22,027 nt of DNA from Pseudomonadota bacterium (lineage in GTDB: Bacteria > Pseudomonadota > Gammaproteobacteria > Burkholderiales > Burkholderiaceae_C), in the NCBI GenBank assembly GCA_023460715.1, contig JAEWPH010000068.1:1-22027 (forward strand). The letters run 5' to 3'. Shown piece after piece: positions 1-7,586 of the stretch (position 1 is the stretch's first letter; every line of letters begins with the position of its first letter). A program made the position numbers and the translations under genes. Under the pieces are notes generated by a model, which was given only the letters and a program-made list of their open reading frames with translations, had not been told where the DNA came from and did no database searches.

Positions 1-19
1 GACCGACACCGACCTGCCC

Positions 20-1459
20 ATGCGCGACCTACCCTTGCACAACTGGCCCGCCCACGCGCTGCTGGCCGCCTACCGCCAGCGCACGCTCTCGCCCGTCGAG
101 GTCACCCAGGCCGTGCTGGCCCACATCGACCGCTGGGAGCCGCACCTGCACGCCACCTACCTGCTGCGGCCCGAGGGCGCGCTGCAACAGGCCCGCGCCA
201 GCGAGGCGCGCTGGCTGCGCGGCACGCCGCAGGGCCTGCTGGACGGCGTACCCGTCACCGTCAAGGAGAACATCGCCACGCAGGGGGACCCGACGCCGCT
301 GGGCACGGCCGCCACGGTGCTGGAGCCTGCCGCGCAGGACGCGCCGCCCGCTGCCCGCCTGCGCGAGGCCAACGCGGTGTTCATCGCCAAGACCACCATG
401 CCGGACTACGGCATGCTGTCCTCGGGACTGTCCACCTTCCACCCGCTCACGCGCAACCCGTGGGACCTGCGCAAGAACCCCGGCGGCTCCAGCGCCGGGG
501 GCGGCGCGGCGGCGGCCGCGGGCTATGGGCCGCTGCACGTGGGCACGGACATCGGCGGATCGCTGCGGCTGCCGGCCGGCTGGTGCGGCGTCTTCAGCCT
601 CAAGCCCAGCCTGGGGCGCATCCCCATCGACCCGCCCTACACCGGCCGCGCCGCCGGCCCCATGACGCGGACCGTGCGCGACGCCGCGCTGATGATGCAG
701 GCCCTGGCCCGGCCCGACGCGCGCGACAGCATGGCCCTGCCGCCGCAGTCCATCGCCTGGGACCAGTTCGACGCCGGCACGGACCGCCTGCGCGGCCTGC
801 GCCTGGGCCTGCTGCTGGACGCCGGCTGCGGCCTGGCCGTGGAGCCCGCGGTGCGCGCGGCCATCGAGGCGGCGGCGCACCTGTTCGAGCAGGCCGGCGC
901 CACCCTGGTGCCGATGGCGCCCTTCCTCGCGCCCGCCATGCTGGACGGCATGGACCGCTTCTGGCGCATGCGCTCGCACACCGATCTGCAGGCCCTGCCG
1001 CCCGAGCGCCGCGCGCGCGTGCTGCCCTACATCCGCGCCTGGGCCGACAGCGCGGCGGGCATGACCGGCGCGCAGGTGTTCGAGGCCAGCCAGCAGTTCC
1101 ACGCCACCCGCGTGGCCACGGTGCGCGCCTGCAGCGCGGTCGACTACGTGCTCTCGCCCGTGGCGCCCATGCCGGCCTTCGCCGCCGAGCTGCCCTCGCC
1201 CACCAACGACCCGCTGCGCCCGCTGGAGCACATCGCCTTCACCGTGCCCTACAACATGTCGGAGCAGCCCGCCGCCTCCGTGCCCTGCGGCTTCACCGCC
1301 GACGGCCTGCCCATCGGCCTGCAGATCGCCGGCCAGCGCTTCGACGATCTGGGCGTGCTGCGGCTGTCGCGGGCGTTCGAGCAGCTGCGCGGGCCGCTGC
1401 CGGAATGGCCGGCCCCGCCGCAGGCGCAAGGCCAGGCGCCCGGTCATCAAAAAACATAG
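20..1459 (+). CDS. Amidase (amidase-signature family)
   Basis: A serine hydrolase of the amidase-signature family, expected to hydrolyse a carboxamide to acid plus ammonia in the cytoplasm; the substrate cannot be told from sequence. The Ser-cis-Ser-Lys catalytic set is visible: Lys82 in VTVKEN, cis-Ser157 in NPGGSSAGGG and nucleophile Ser181 in GTDIGGSLRLP. The 24-residue spacing between the two serines matches the family. The length (479 aa) is typical for a stand-alone amidase. No signal peptide or membrane segment is seen. The reading frame stays open upstream to the window edge (TDTDLP precedes Met1), so the true start may lie a few codons outside the window. GatA is less likely, because gatB and gatC are not adjacent and the C-terminal half is divergent. 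Confidence 0.93.
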   Translation: MRDLPLHNWPAHALLAAYRQRTLSPVEVTQAVLAHIDRWEPHLHATYLLRPEGALQQARASEARWLRGTPQGLLDGVPVTVKENIATQGDPTPLGTAATVLEPAAQDAPPAARLREANAVFIAKTTMPDYGMLSSGLSTFHPLTRNPWDLRKNPGGSSAGGGAAAAAGYGPLHVGTDIGGSLRLPAGWCGVFSLKPSLGRIPIDPPYTGRAAGPMTRTVRDAALMMQALARPDARDSMALPPQSIAWDQFDAGTDRLRGLRLGLLLDAGCGLAVEPAVRAAIEAAAHLFEQAGATLVPMAPFLAPAMLDGMDRFWRMRSHTDLQALPPERRARVLPYIRAWADSAAGMTGAQVFEASQQFHATRVATVRACSAVDYVLSPVAPMPAFAAELPSPTNDPLRPLEHIAFTVPYNMSEQPAASVPCGFTADGLPIGLQIAGQRFDDLGVLRLSRAFEQLRGPLPEWPAPPQAQGQAPGHQKT

Positions 1460-1520
1460 CGGCTTGCGCCGATTAAATATGGCTTTGAGCTTCCTACCGC
1501 ATTCAAAGCCTCTGTAGGCC
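1447..1520 (+). repeat. Degenerate hairpin-type intergenic repeat
   Basis: This AT-richer stretch lies just after the amidase stop. It contains ATAGC-N4-TGCGC followed by a perfect 8-bp inverted repeat, GGCTTTGA (1481-1488) and TCAAAGCC (1503-1510), with a 14-base loop, and it ends in AGGCC. The ATAGC-N4-TGCGC start and the AGGCC end also occur, on the opposite strand, in the copy near 11900-11950. It resembles a dispersed intergenic repeat I remember from Comamonadaceae genomes. It may help end amidase transcription, but no T-tract follows the hairpin. Confidence 0.45.
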
Positions 1521-1649
1521 AGCGCACACTGCTACATTCCCCGTAGCACGATGCGCGCAGGCACAATGCCTGCGGCCTCCCACCCGCCGCCCACCCACCG
1601 GTCTTCTCGCCGCCTCCTGTCAGCCCCCGGCTTCCGCCTTCGCCCGCCC

Positions 1650-2255
1650 ATGGACCTTCTTCTCGTCGCCTTGCTCCTCGCCGCGGGCATCTACGTCCTC
1701 AATGCCCAGCAGCAACGCAAGCGCATCGCCCTGCTCGGGCACCACCTGCGCAACTACCAGATCGAAAAGCTGATGGAGACCCTCACCCAGGGCTACCTGC
1801 GCGCCCTGGGCGAGAAGGACGAGTCGCGCCGCGAGCAGATCTGGGGTCTGCTGGCCAGCAGCGAGGAGCAGCTGACCGACCAGTTCCAGCGCTTCGCTGC
1901 CGAATTCGCGCGCGTCGACCCCACGCTGGCGCGGGTCAGCCGCCTGCCCTTCGCCCTGCCCTTCGCGCAGCAGTGGCTGCCCTCCGCCACGTTCGACATG
2001 CGCCAGCTGGTGGCCGTGCACGCCAACGGCATCGGCCGCGTGGCGCGCAACGAAGCCGGGCGCTCCCCGCGCGACAAGGCCTTCATGATGACGGCCGAGC
2101 TGTTCCTGATGCAGCACAGCTGCCACTGGTTCTGCAAGTCCAAGACGGTGGCCTCGGCCCGCATGCTGGCGCGCCACCAGACGCCGCTGGCCCAGCTGGT
2201 GGACTCGGTCTCGCCCGAAACGCGCACGGCCTACCGCGCGCTCACGGGCGGCTAG
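1650..2255 (+). CDS. Conserved hypothetical protein with N-terminal membrane anchor
   Basis: I do not recognise the family. The 201-aa protein starts at an ATG that immediately precedes a hydrophobic helix (MDLLLVALLLAAGIYVLN), followed by a basic stretch (QQQRKR). This suggests a single N-terminal transmembrane anchor with the remainder in the cytoplasm. The body is mostly charged and probably helical, with a His/Cys cluster near the end (QHSCHWFCKSK). An upstream in-frame start at 1551 would add 33 low-complexity Pro/Ser/Arg residues, so the ATG at 1650 is preferred. The next gene, a membrane diguanylate cyclase, begins only 14 bases after this stop, so the two are probably co-transcribed and may work together. 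That functional link is inference. Confidence 0.75.
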   Translation: MDLLLVALLLAAGIYVLNAQQQRKRIALLGHHLRNYQIEKLMETLTQGYLRALGEKDESRREQIWGLLASSEEQLTDQFQRFAAEFARVDPTLARVSRLPFALPFAQQWLPSATFDMRQLVAVHANGIGRVARNEAGRSPRDKAFMMTAELFLMQHSCHWFCKSKTVASARMLARHQTPLAQLVDSVSPETRTAYRALTGG

Positions 2256-2269
2256 CCGAGGCAGCCGCC

Positions 2270-4063
2270 GTGCCATCGCCCGCCCCGCAAGCCGCCGTGT
2301 CCACCACACCGCCAGCCCCCCGCACGGGCCGCAGCTTCAGCTTCCGCAACCAGCTCACGCTGTGGTTCGGTGGCCTGTCGCTGGCCGCGCTGCTGGGCGG
2401 CGGCGCCTACGTGGGGCACATCGCCACCGGCGAGATGGCCCAATCGGGCGGCGAAGCGCTCTACATCAACGCCCGCTCCGCCGCCGACCTGCTGGCGACC
2501 AACCTGCGCGAACGCGCGCAGGAGATCGACCTGCTGCGGCTGTCGCCCACGTTTACGCGCGGCGACCTCGCCTCGAAGGATGTCCGCCAGGCGCTCGATG
2601 CGCGCAAGGCCGCACACAACGAATACGCCTGGATCGGCGTCACCAGCGCCCGCGGCGTGATCACGCAGGCAACGGACGGCATCCTGGTGGGCGAGACGGT
2701 CGACCACCGGCCCTGGTTCAGCGCTGCGCTCAAGGGCAACTTCGTCGGCGACGTGCACGACGCCGTGCTGCTGGCCAAGCGCCTGCCCAACGTGCGGCAG
2801 GACCAGCCGCTGCGCTTCATCGACTTTTCCGCGCCCATCCTGGACGAGCAGGGCCGGCTGCGCGGGGTGCTGGGCGCGCATGCGCACTGGTCCTGGGTGA
2901 CCGACACGGTCGAGGCCGTCGTCAGCGGCCCCGGGGCCCTGAGCCGGGCCGAGGTGCTGATCGCCGACAAGGCCGGCAACATCCTCTACCCCTTCCGCTA
3001 CGCCGGCGTGCTGAAGCTGCCGCGCGGTGCCGATGCCAACCCGGGAACGCACTACGCCTCCGTGGCATGGGACGATGGCGAGCGCTACCTCACCAGCCTC
3101 GTGCCCGTGGCGTCGCCGGGCGAGTCCCAACTGGGCTGGCGCGTGGTGCTGCGGCAGCCCGCCCAGGTGGCCCAGGCGCCCGTGCGGGCGCTGCGCAACC
3201 AGTTGCTGGTCCTCGGGCTGGGCACGGCATTGCTGTGCGGCCTGCTGGCGCACCGCTTGGCCTCGCGCGTCAGCCGCCCGCTGGAACACCTGGCCGACGC
3301 CGCCCGGCGCATCGAAAGGCGCGAGGCCGCACCACCCTACCCGGCTGGCCACCACGCGGCCGAGATCGACCAGCTCAACCAGTCCTTCCAGTCGATGACG
3401 CAATCGCTGCTGGAGCGCGAGCAGCAGCTCTCGCAGCTCAACGCCTCGCTGGAGACGCTGGTGGACGAGCGCACGCAGGCGCTGCACCGCGCCAATGCCG
3501 AGCTGGAAAGCCTGGTCGTGCGCGACCCTCTCACCGGCCTCTACAACCGGCGCCGCTTCGACGAGCGCCTGGCCGAACTGCTGCAGCTGTCGCAGCGCAC
3601 CGGCCACGCCTTCGCGCTGATGCTGGTGGACGCCGACCATTTCAAGCGGGTCAACGACACCTTCGGGCATCCGGCCGGCGACGCGGTGCTCAAGCAGCTG
3701 GCCCGCCTGATCAGCGACAGCGTGCGGGTCACCGACTTCGTGGCGCGCTACGGCGGCGAGGAATTCGTGGTGCTGCTGCCCGACGTGCGCGATGTGCGCG
3801 AAGGCCTCACCGTGGCGGAGAAGCTGCGGGCTGCCGTGGCCGCCCATGATTTCGGCGCCGTGGGCCCGCTCACCGTCAGCATCGGCCTGGGCTGCACCCA
3901 CTCTGTCGACCGCGTCCCGGACGACCTCGTCGGGCGCGCCGACAAGGCGCTCTACCAGGCCAAGCAGCAGGGCCGCAACCGCACCGTCGCCCTGCCGCTG
4001 GCCACCCCGGAGACCCCCGCCGGCAGCGCTGCGTTTTTCGCGGAACAGAACGGTCGCACATAG
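2270..4063 (+). CDS. Membrane diguanylate cyclase (Cache-like sensor, HAMP, GGDEF)
   Basis: Makes the second messenger c-di-GMP from two GTP in response to an extracytoplasmic signal. In the 597-aa product: a first membrane helix at about 28-50; a periplasmic double-Cache-type sensor at about 55-300 (including VDHRPWF and DFSAPILDEQG); a second membrane helix at about 311-328; HAMP at about 329-385; a short coiled coil; and GGDEF from about 418. The active-site motif is intact as GGEEF (495-499). An inhibitory I-site RxxD (Arg486-Asp489) lies exactly five residues before it, so product inhibition is expected. There is no EAL domain. The start is the GTG at 2270 with GAGG nine bases upstream. 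The frame stays open further upstream into the previous gene, but that part reads as an out-of-frame shadow. Confidence 0.93.
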   Translation: MPSPAPQAAVSTTPPAPRTGRSFSFRNQLTLWFGGLSLAALLGGGAYVGHIATGEMAQSGGEALYINARSAADLLATNLRERAQEIDLLRLSPTFTRGDLASKDVRQALDARKAAHNEYAWIGVTSARGVITQATDGILVGETVDHRPWFSAALKGNFVGDVHDAVLLAKRLPNVRQDQPLRFIDFSAPILDEQGRLRGVLGAHAHWSWVTDTVEAVVSGPGALSRAEVLIADKAGNILYPFRYAGVLKLPRGADANPGTHYASVAWDDGERYLTSLVPVASPGESQLGWRVVLRQPAQVAQAPVRALRNQLLVLGLGTALLCGLLAHRLASRVSRPLEHLADAARRIERREAAPPYPAGHHAAEIDQLNQSFQSMTQSLLEREQQLSQLNASLETLVDERTQALHRANAELESLVVRDPLTGLYNRRRFDERLAELLQLSQRTGHAFALMLVDADHFKRVNDTFGHPAGDAVLKQLARLISDSVRVTDFVARYGGEEFVVLLPDVRDVREGLTVAEKLRAAVAAHDFGAVGPLTVSIGLGCTHSVDRVPDDLVGRADKALYQAKQQGRNRTVALPLATPETPAGSAAFFAEQNGRT

Positions 4064-4098
4064 GATTCACATGGTGGCTGGGGGAATTGGATTGCTCC

Positions 4099-4104
4099 TA
4101 AAAT
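4099..4104 (+). promoter_or_regulatory. Possible -10 element upstream of bphO
   Basis: TAAAAT lies in an AT-richer 83-base gap between the diguanylate cyclase stop and the bphO start and matches five of six bases of the sigma-70 -10 consensus. No good -35 hexamer sits 16-18 bases upstream, so this is only a candidate. If real, bphO-bphP would have its own promoter. Confidence 0.25.
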
Positions 4105-4146
4105 CCCGCTGTACCGCGCCTCTCGACCTCGATTGTGCCGGGCTCC

Positions 4147-4815
4147 ATGAGGAATCCCGTGTCGCAGTACACCCTTGAAGCGCCTCCGCGCTCCGCGCCT
4201 CCCGCCGCCGCCAGCGATGCCCTGGCCGCGCTGCGCCGGGCGACGCAGGAGCGACACGCCCGCCTGGATGCCGGCTTGCGCATCGCCCGCCCCGAAGCCA
4301 CCCTGGACGACTACGCCGACCACGCCGCCGCCCTGCGCACCTGGCTCGCCGCCCTGGCGCCCGAGCTACAGCAACTGGCCGCGCAGGAGCCGCGCTTCGC
4401 GCCGGATCTCGAACGCCGCCTGCGGGCCCTGGACGACGACCTGCGGGACGCTGGGCGCGCCACCGGCCAGCCCGCCAACGCCAGCGCTGCCACCCAGACA
4501 GAAATCCGCTACGCCCTGGACCAGGCCCCCCTGACGCCTGATGCCGTGCGCTGGGGCATGGCCTATGTGCTCGAAGGCTCCCAGCTCGGTGGTCAGGTGA
4601 TGCACCGCCAGCTCGCCGGCCGCCTGGCGCCGCACCCGCTGCGCTACTTCCAGGGCCGGGGCGCCGACACCGGCGCCGCCTGGAAGGCGTTCCTCGCGCT
4701 CTTGCGCGCCCATCTCGATTCCCCACAGGCCATTGCAGCGGCCTGCCTGGGTGCGAACGCCGCCTTCGCCGGCCTGGAGTTCCACCTGCACGTCCAAGGA
4801 CCCCGGACACCATGA
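4147..4815 (+). CDS. bphO: Biliverdin-producing heme oxygenase BphO
   Basis: Cleaves heme to biliverdin, iron and CO in the cytoplasm, supplying the chromophore of the phytochrome encoded next door. The 222-aa protein has the heme-oxygenase fold signatures. His37 in ATQERHARLD is the expected proximal heme ligand. The distal-helix region RWGMAYVLEGSQLGG (about 135-149) carries the Gly-rich segment over the heme. The length is usual for bacterial BphO. Start choice: the ATG at 4147; an in-frame GTG at 4135 would add four residues, and neither has a clear ribosome binding site. The stop overlaps the bphP start in ATGA (4812-4815), which implies translational coupling and matched synthesis of chromophore and apoprotein. 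Confidence 0.93.
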   Translation: MRNPVSQYTLEAPPRSAPPAAASDALAALRRATQERHARLDAGLRIARPEATLDDYADHAAALRTWLAALAPELQQLAAQEPRFAPDLERRLRALDDDLRDAGRATGQPANASAATQTEIRYALDQAPLTPDAVRWGMAYVLEGSQLGGQVMHRQLAGRLAPHPLRYFQGRGADTGAAWKAFLALLRAHLDSPQAIAAACLGANAAFAGLEFHLHVQGPRTP

Positions 4816-7013
4816 GCCTGCCCTATCCGGCCCCCACCCTCGACAACTGCGATCGGGAGCCCATCCATATTCCGGGCGCCATCCAGCCCCATGGCGCCCT
4901 GCTCGCCCTGGACGCGGCCGGCCATGTGCGCAGCGCCAGCGCCAACGCGGCCGACTTGCTGGGCGTGCCCGTGCTGCTCGGCCAGACGCTGCCCACCGCC
5001 CTGCTGGACCAGGGCGGCAGCCGGCTGGCGGAGGCCGTGACCGAAGGCCTGGCCTCCCTGGCCGGCCGGGGCGACCTGCCCATGCCGCTCGAATGCACGC
5101 TGCACGGCCGTACCTTCGACATGGTGCAGCACGTGTCGGCCCCGTGGCTGGTGCTCGAATTCGAGGAACGCCGGCATTCGTCGGCCGAGCTGGCGGGCTT
5201 TGCCGTGCAGGCCCACCGCGCCATGGAAAAGCTGCGCCGCCCGCGCGCTTCCATCGACGAACTGCTGCAGCTGGCCACGCAGGAGCTGCACGCCCTGACG
5301 GGGTTCGACCGCGTGATGGCCTACCGCTTCCGCCACGACAGCAGCGGCGACGTGGTGGCCGAATCGCGCGTGCCCGAGCTGGATGCGTACGTGGGCCGCC
5401 GCTATCCGGCCAGCGACATTCCTGCGCAGGCGCGCAAGCTGTACGTGGCCAACACGCTGCGCCTGATCGCCGACGTGAGCTCGCAGCCGGTGCCGCTGCA
5501 GCAGGACTTCCCCGGGCCGCTGGACCTCAGCTCCAGCCTGCTGCGCAGCGTGTCGCCGATCCACATCGAGTACCTGTCCAACATGGGCGTGGGTGCCTCG
5601 ATGAGCATCTCCATCGTCATCAACGGTCAGCTGTGGGGCCTGCTGGCCTGCCACCACATGGGACCGCGGCAGGTGCCCTACAGCGTGCGCATGGCCTGCG
5701 ACGTGATCGCGCAGATCCTGTCCGCCAACATCCAGAGCGCACTGGCGCGCCGCCAGGCCGACCGCCACCAGGAGGTGTCCGCACTGCGCACGGCCATCAT
5801 GGAAAGCGTGCTGCACTCTGACGACGAGTTCGCCGCCCTGTGCCACTTCTCCAAGCCCCTGGCCGACTCGCTGCACGCCGAGGGCGTGATCGTGTCCGAG
5901 CGCAGCAAGCTGTGCCGCGAGGGCCTGGTGTCGCAGGCCACGGCCGAAGCGTTGGTCCAGTGGCTCAACACCACCCAGCCGCAGCAGGGCCATGCCATGT
6001 ACCGCACCCATGCGCTACCGCTGGAGGCGCCCGAGCTGGCGCAGATCACCGCGCCCTGGTGCGGCGTGCTGGCATTGCCGCTGGACCGGATGCACGGCAG
6101 CTGGCTGATCTTCCTGCGGCTGGAGCAGATCAAGACCATCCACTGGGGCGGCCGGCCGGAAAAGGAAGTGCGCCCCGGCCCGCTGGGACCGCGCCTGACA
6201 CCGCGCGGCTCCTTCGACCTGTGGATGGAAACCGTACGCTCCACGTCCGAACACTGGAGCGCCGAGGATGTGGACATCGCGCAGCATCTGCTCAACGAGC
6301 TGGTGCGCGCCCAGAATGCCCGCCATGCCGAACTCAACCGCGCCCGCAACCAGCTGATGGCGGTGCTGGGGCATGACCTGCGCGACCCGCTGCACTCCAT
6401 CAGCATGGCCGCCCGCGTGCTGGAAAAGAGTGACCCGGGCGACGAGCGGGCCGGCAAGCTCGGCCAGCGCATCCAGTCCACCAGCAGCCGCATGCAGCGG
6501 CTGGTGAGCCAGGTGATGGACATGTCACGCCTGCAGAGCAAGCTGGGCCTGGACCTGGAGCCGGTGGAGTTCGACCTCGTGCCCCTGCTGGCCGATCTGG
6601 TGGACGAGGCCCGCACGGCACACCCCGGCATCGCCATGGACATGCGGGTTCCCGACGCTCTGCCTGTGCATGCCGACCCCGACCGGATAGCGCAGGTGGT
6701 TGCCAATCTCATCAGCAATGCCCGCCACCACGGGCAGGTGGGGCACCCGATCGAGGTCATCGCTTTCAGCACGCCGCGCGGCCAGATCGTGCAGGTGCGC
6801 AATGTGGCACCTGAAATCCCGGCCGAGATCGCGGGCGACCTGTTCAAGCCCTTCAAGGCCACGTCGCTGGGCAACACCCGCAACCGCAACGGCATGGGCC
6901 TCGGGCTGTACATCGCCCACCAGATCGTGCTGGGTCACGGCGGCAGCATCACCTATGTGCATGAGGCGCCACAGGTGGTGTTTTCCATCACGCTGCCCCT
7001 GCCGCCGACCTGA
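4812..7013 (+). CDS. bphP: Bacteriophytochrome histidine kinase
   Basis: Red/far-red photoreceptor kinase, 733 aa, with PAS-GAF-PHY-HisKA-HATPase architecture and no membrane segment. Cys13 in the N-terminal NCDREPIHIPG is the expected biliverdin attachment site, as in bacterial rather than plant phytochromes. GAF (about 145-310) contains PASDIP (199-204, pyrrole-water Asp202) and conserved His251 and His281. PHY (about 325-500) contains the tongue motif PRGSF (464-468). The kinase core has phosphoacceptor His521 (LGHDLRDPL), an N-box with Asn632/Asn636, and GMGLGLY at 694-700. The G1 box is degenerate (RNVAPEIP in place of a DxGxG-type box), which I believe is common in this phytochrome subgroup. 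There is no fused receiver; a separate one follows 158 bases later. Confidence 0.97.
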   Translation: MSLPYPAPTLDNCDREPIHIPGAIQPHGALLALDAAGHVRSASANAADLLGVPVLLGQTLPTALLDQGGSRLAEAVTEGLASLAGRGDLPMPLECTLHGRTFDMVQHVSAPWLVLEFEERRHSSAELAGFAVQAHRAMEKLRRPRASIDELLQLATQELHALTGFDRVMAYRFRHDSSGDVVAESRVPELDAYVGRRYPASDIPAQARKLYVANTLRLIADVSSQPVPLQQDFPGPLDLSSSLLRSVSPIHIEYLSNMGVGASMSISIVINGQLWGLLACHHMGPRQVPYSVRMACDVIAQILSANIQSALARRQADRHQEVSALRTAIMESVLHSDDEFAALCHFSKPLADSLHAEGVIVSERSKLCREGLVSQATAEALVQWLNTTQPQQGHAMYRTHALPLEAPELAQITAPWCGVLALPLDRMHGSWLIFLRLEQIKTIHWGGRPEKEVRPGPLGPRLTPRGSFDLWMETVRSTSEHWSAEDVDIAQHLLNELVRAQNARHAELNRARNQLMAVLGHDLRDPLHSISMAARVLEKSDPGDERAGKLGQRIQSTSSRMQRLVSQVMDMSRLQSKLGLDLEPVEFDLVPLLADLVDEARTAHPGIAMDMRVPDALPVHADPDRIAQVVANLISNARHHGQVGHPIEVIAFSTPRGQIVQVRNVAPEIPAEIAGDLFKPFKATSLGNTRNRNGMGLGLYIAHQIVLGHGGSITYVHEAPQVVFSITLPLPPT

Positions 7014-7034
7014 GCACATCGCCCTGCGGGACCG

Positions 7035-7055
7035 CCCACGCGGTGGGTGCGTGGG
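7035..7055. repeat. Inverted repeat after bphP
   Basis: CCCACGC (7035-7041) and GCGTGGG (7049-7055) form a perfect 7-bp stem with a 7-base loop, 21 bases after the bphP stop. No T-tract follows, so it is not a classical intrinsic terminator. It could protect an mRNA 3' end or be chance in GC-rich DNA. Confidence 0.3.
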
Positions 7056-7171
7056 GCTTCGCCCGCGGCCAAGAGGCGGCAGCGTCCTACCTGGCCCCAT
7101 CGCCCCCGCGGCCCCAAATCGCTGAGAATGGCAGCAGTTCCAGCGCCTCTGCGCTTTCCCTGCTACTTTCC

Positions 7172-7564
7172 ATGCCGCCCGAGATCCTCATCATCGACGA
7201 CAACCAGGACGCCACCGAGCTGCTCCGCGAACTGCTGGAAATGCAGGACTACGCGGTGCGCACGGCCCACAATGGCGCCGAGGCCCTGCAGCGCATGCGG
7301 GAGAAGCCCGCGCAGATCCTGCTGGTGGACCAGAACCTGCCCGACATGCCGGGCTCGGCCTTGGCCCCGCAACTGCGGGCCATCGCTGCGGAGCTCGGGG
7401 TGCCCGAATGCGTTGCCATCGCCATCACGGGCATGGCCCCGGGTCCGCAGTCCGGGCTCCAGGGCTTCGACCACGTGCTGGGCAAACCGCTGGACTTCGA
7501 TGCCTTCGACGGGCTGATGCAGCGCACGGTGGCGCAGTTGCAGTCCTCCACGCCGCGCGGTTGA
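7172..7564 (+). CDS. Single-domain response regulator, probable phytochrome partner
   Basis: A 130-aa stand-alone receiver domain with every key residue present: acidic pair Asp9-Asp10 (LIIDDNQD), phosphoacceptor Asp53 (LLVDQNLPDMPG), Thr86 (AIAITG) and Lys105 (VLGKPLD). There is no output domain, so it should act by protein-protein contact or as a phosphorelay intermediate. Single-receiver proteins next to bacteriophytochrome genes are a well-known arrangement (Rcp1/BphR type), so BphP His521 is the likely phosphodonor. The ATG at 7172 is chosen because the receiver fold begins two residues later; the in-frame extension upstream is low-complexity. The next gene starts 22 bases downstream, so the two are probably co-transcribed. 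Confidence 0.92.
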   Translation: MPPEILIIDDNQDATELLRELLEMQDYAVRTAHNGAEALQRMREKPAQILLVDQNLPDMPGSALAPQLRAIAAELGVPECVAIAITGMAPGPQSGLQGFDHVLGKPLDFDAFDGLMQRTVAQLQSSTPRG

Positions 7565-7586
7565 CGCGCCGCCTCCAACCGTTCCC

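Noticed and set aside
29..1450. Long minus-strand open frame opposite the amidase
   Set aside because: Low-complexity Gly/Arg/His/Gln translation typical of the antisense frame of high-GC genes; the plus strand has a complete catalytic triad.
1973..2269. Upstream extension of the diguanylate cyclase frame
   Set aside because: It overlaps the preceding gene out of frame and reads as Ala/Arg/Pro low complexity; the GTG at 2270 fits better.
2252..3901. Minus-strand open frame opposite the diguanylate cyclase
   Set aside because: No domain pattern; it mirrors the codon positions of the GGDEF gene.
4812..7013. BphP as an inactive kinase because of its altered G1 box
   Set aside because: The H-box, N-box and GMGLGLY are intact, and the altered box seems usual in this phytochrome subgroup, so inactivity is not supported.
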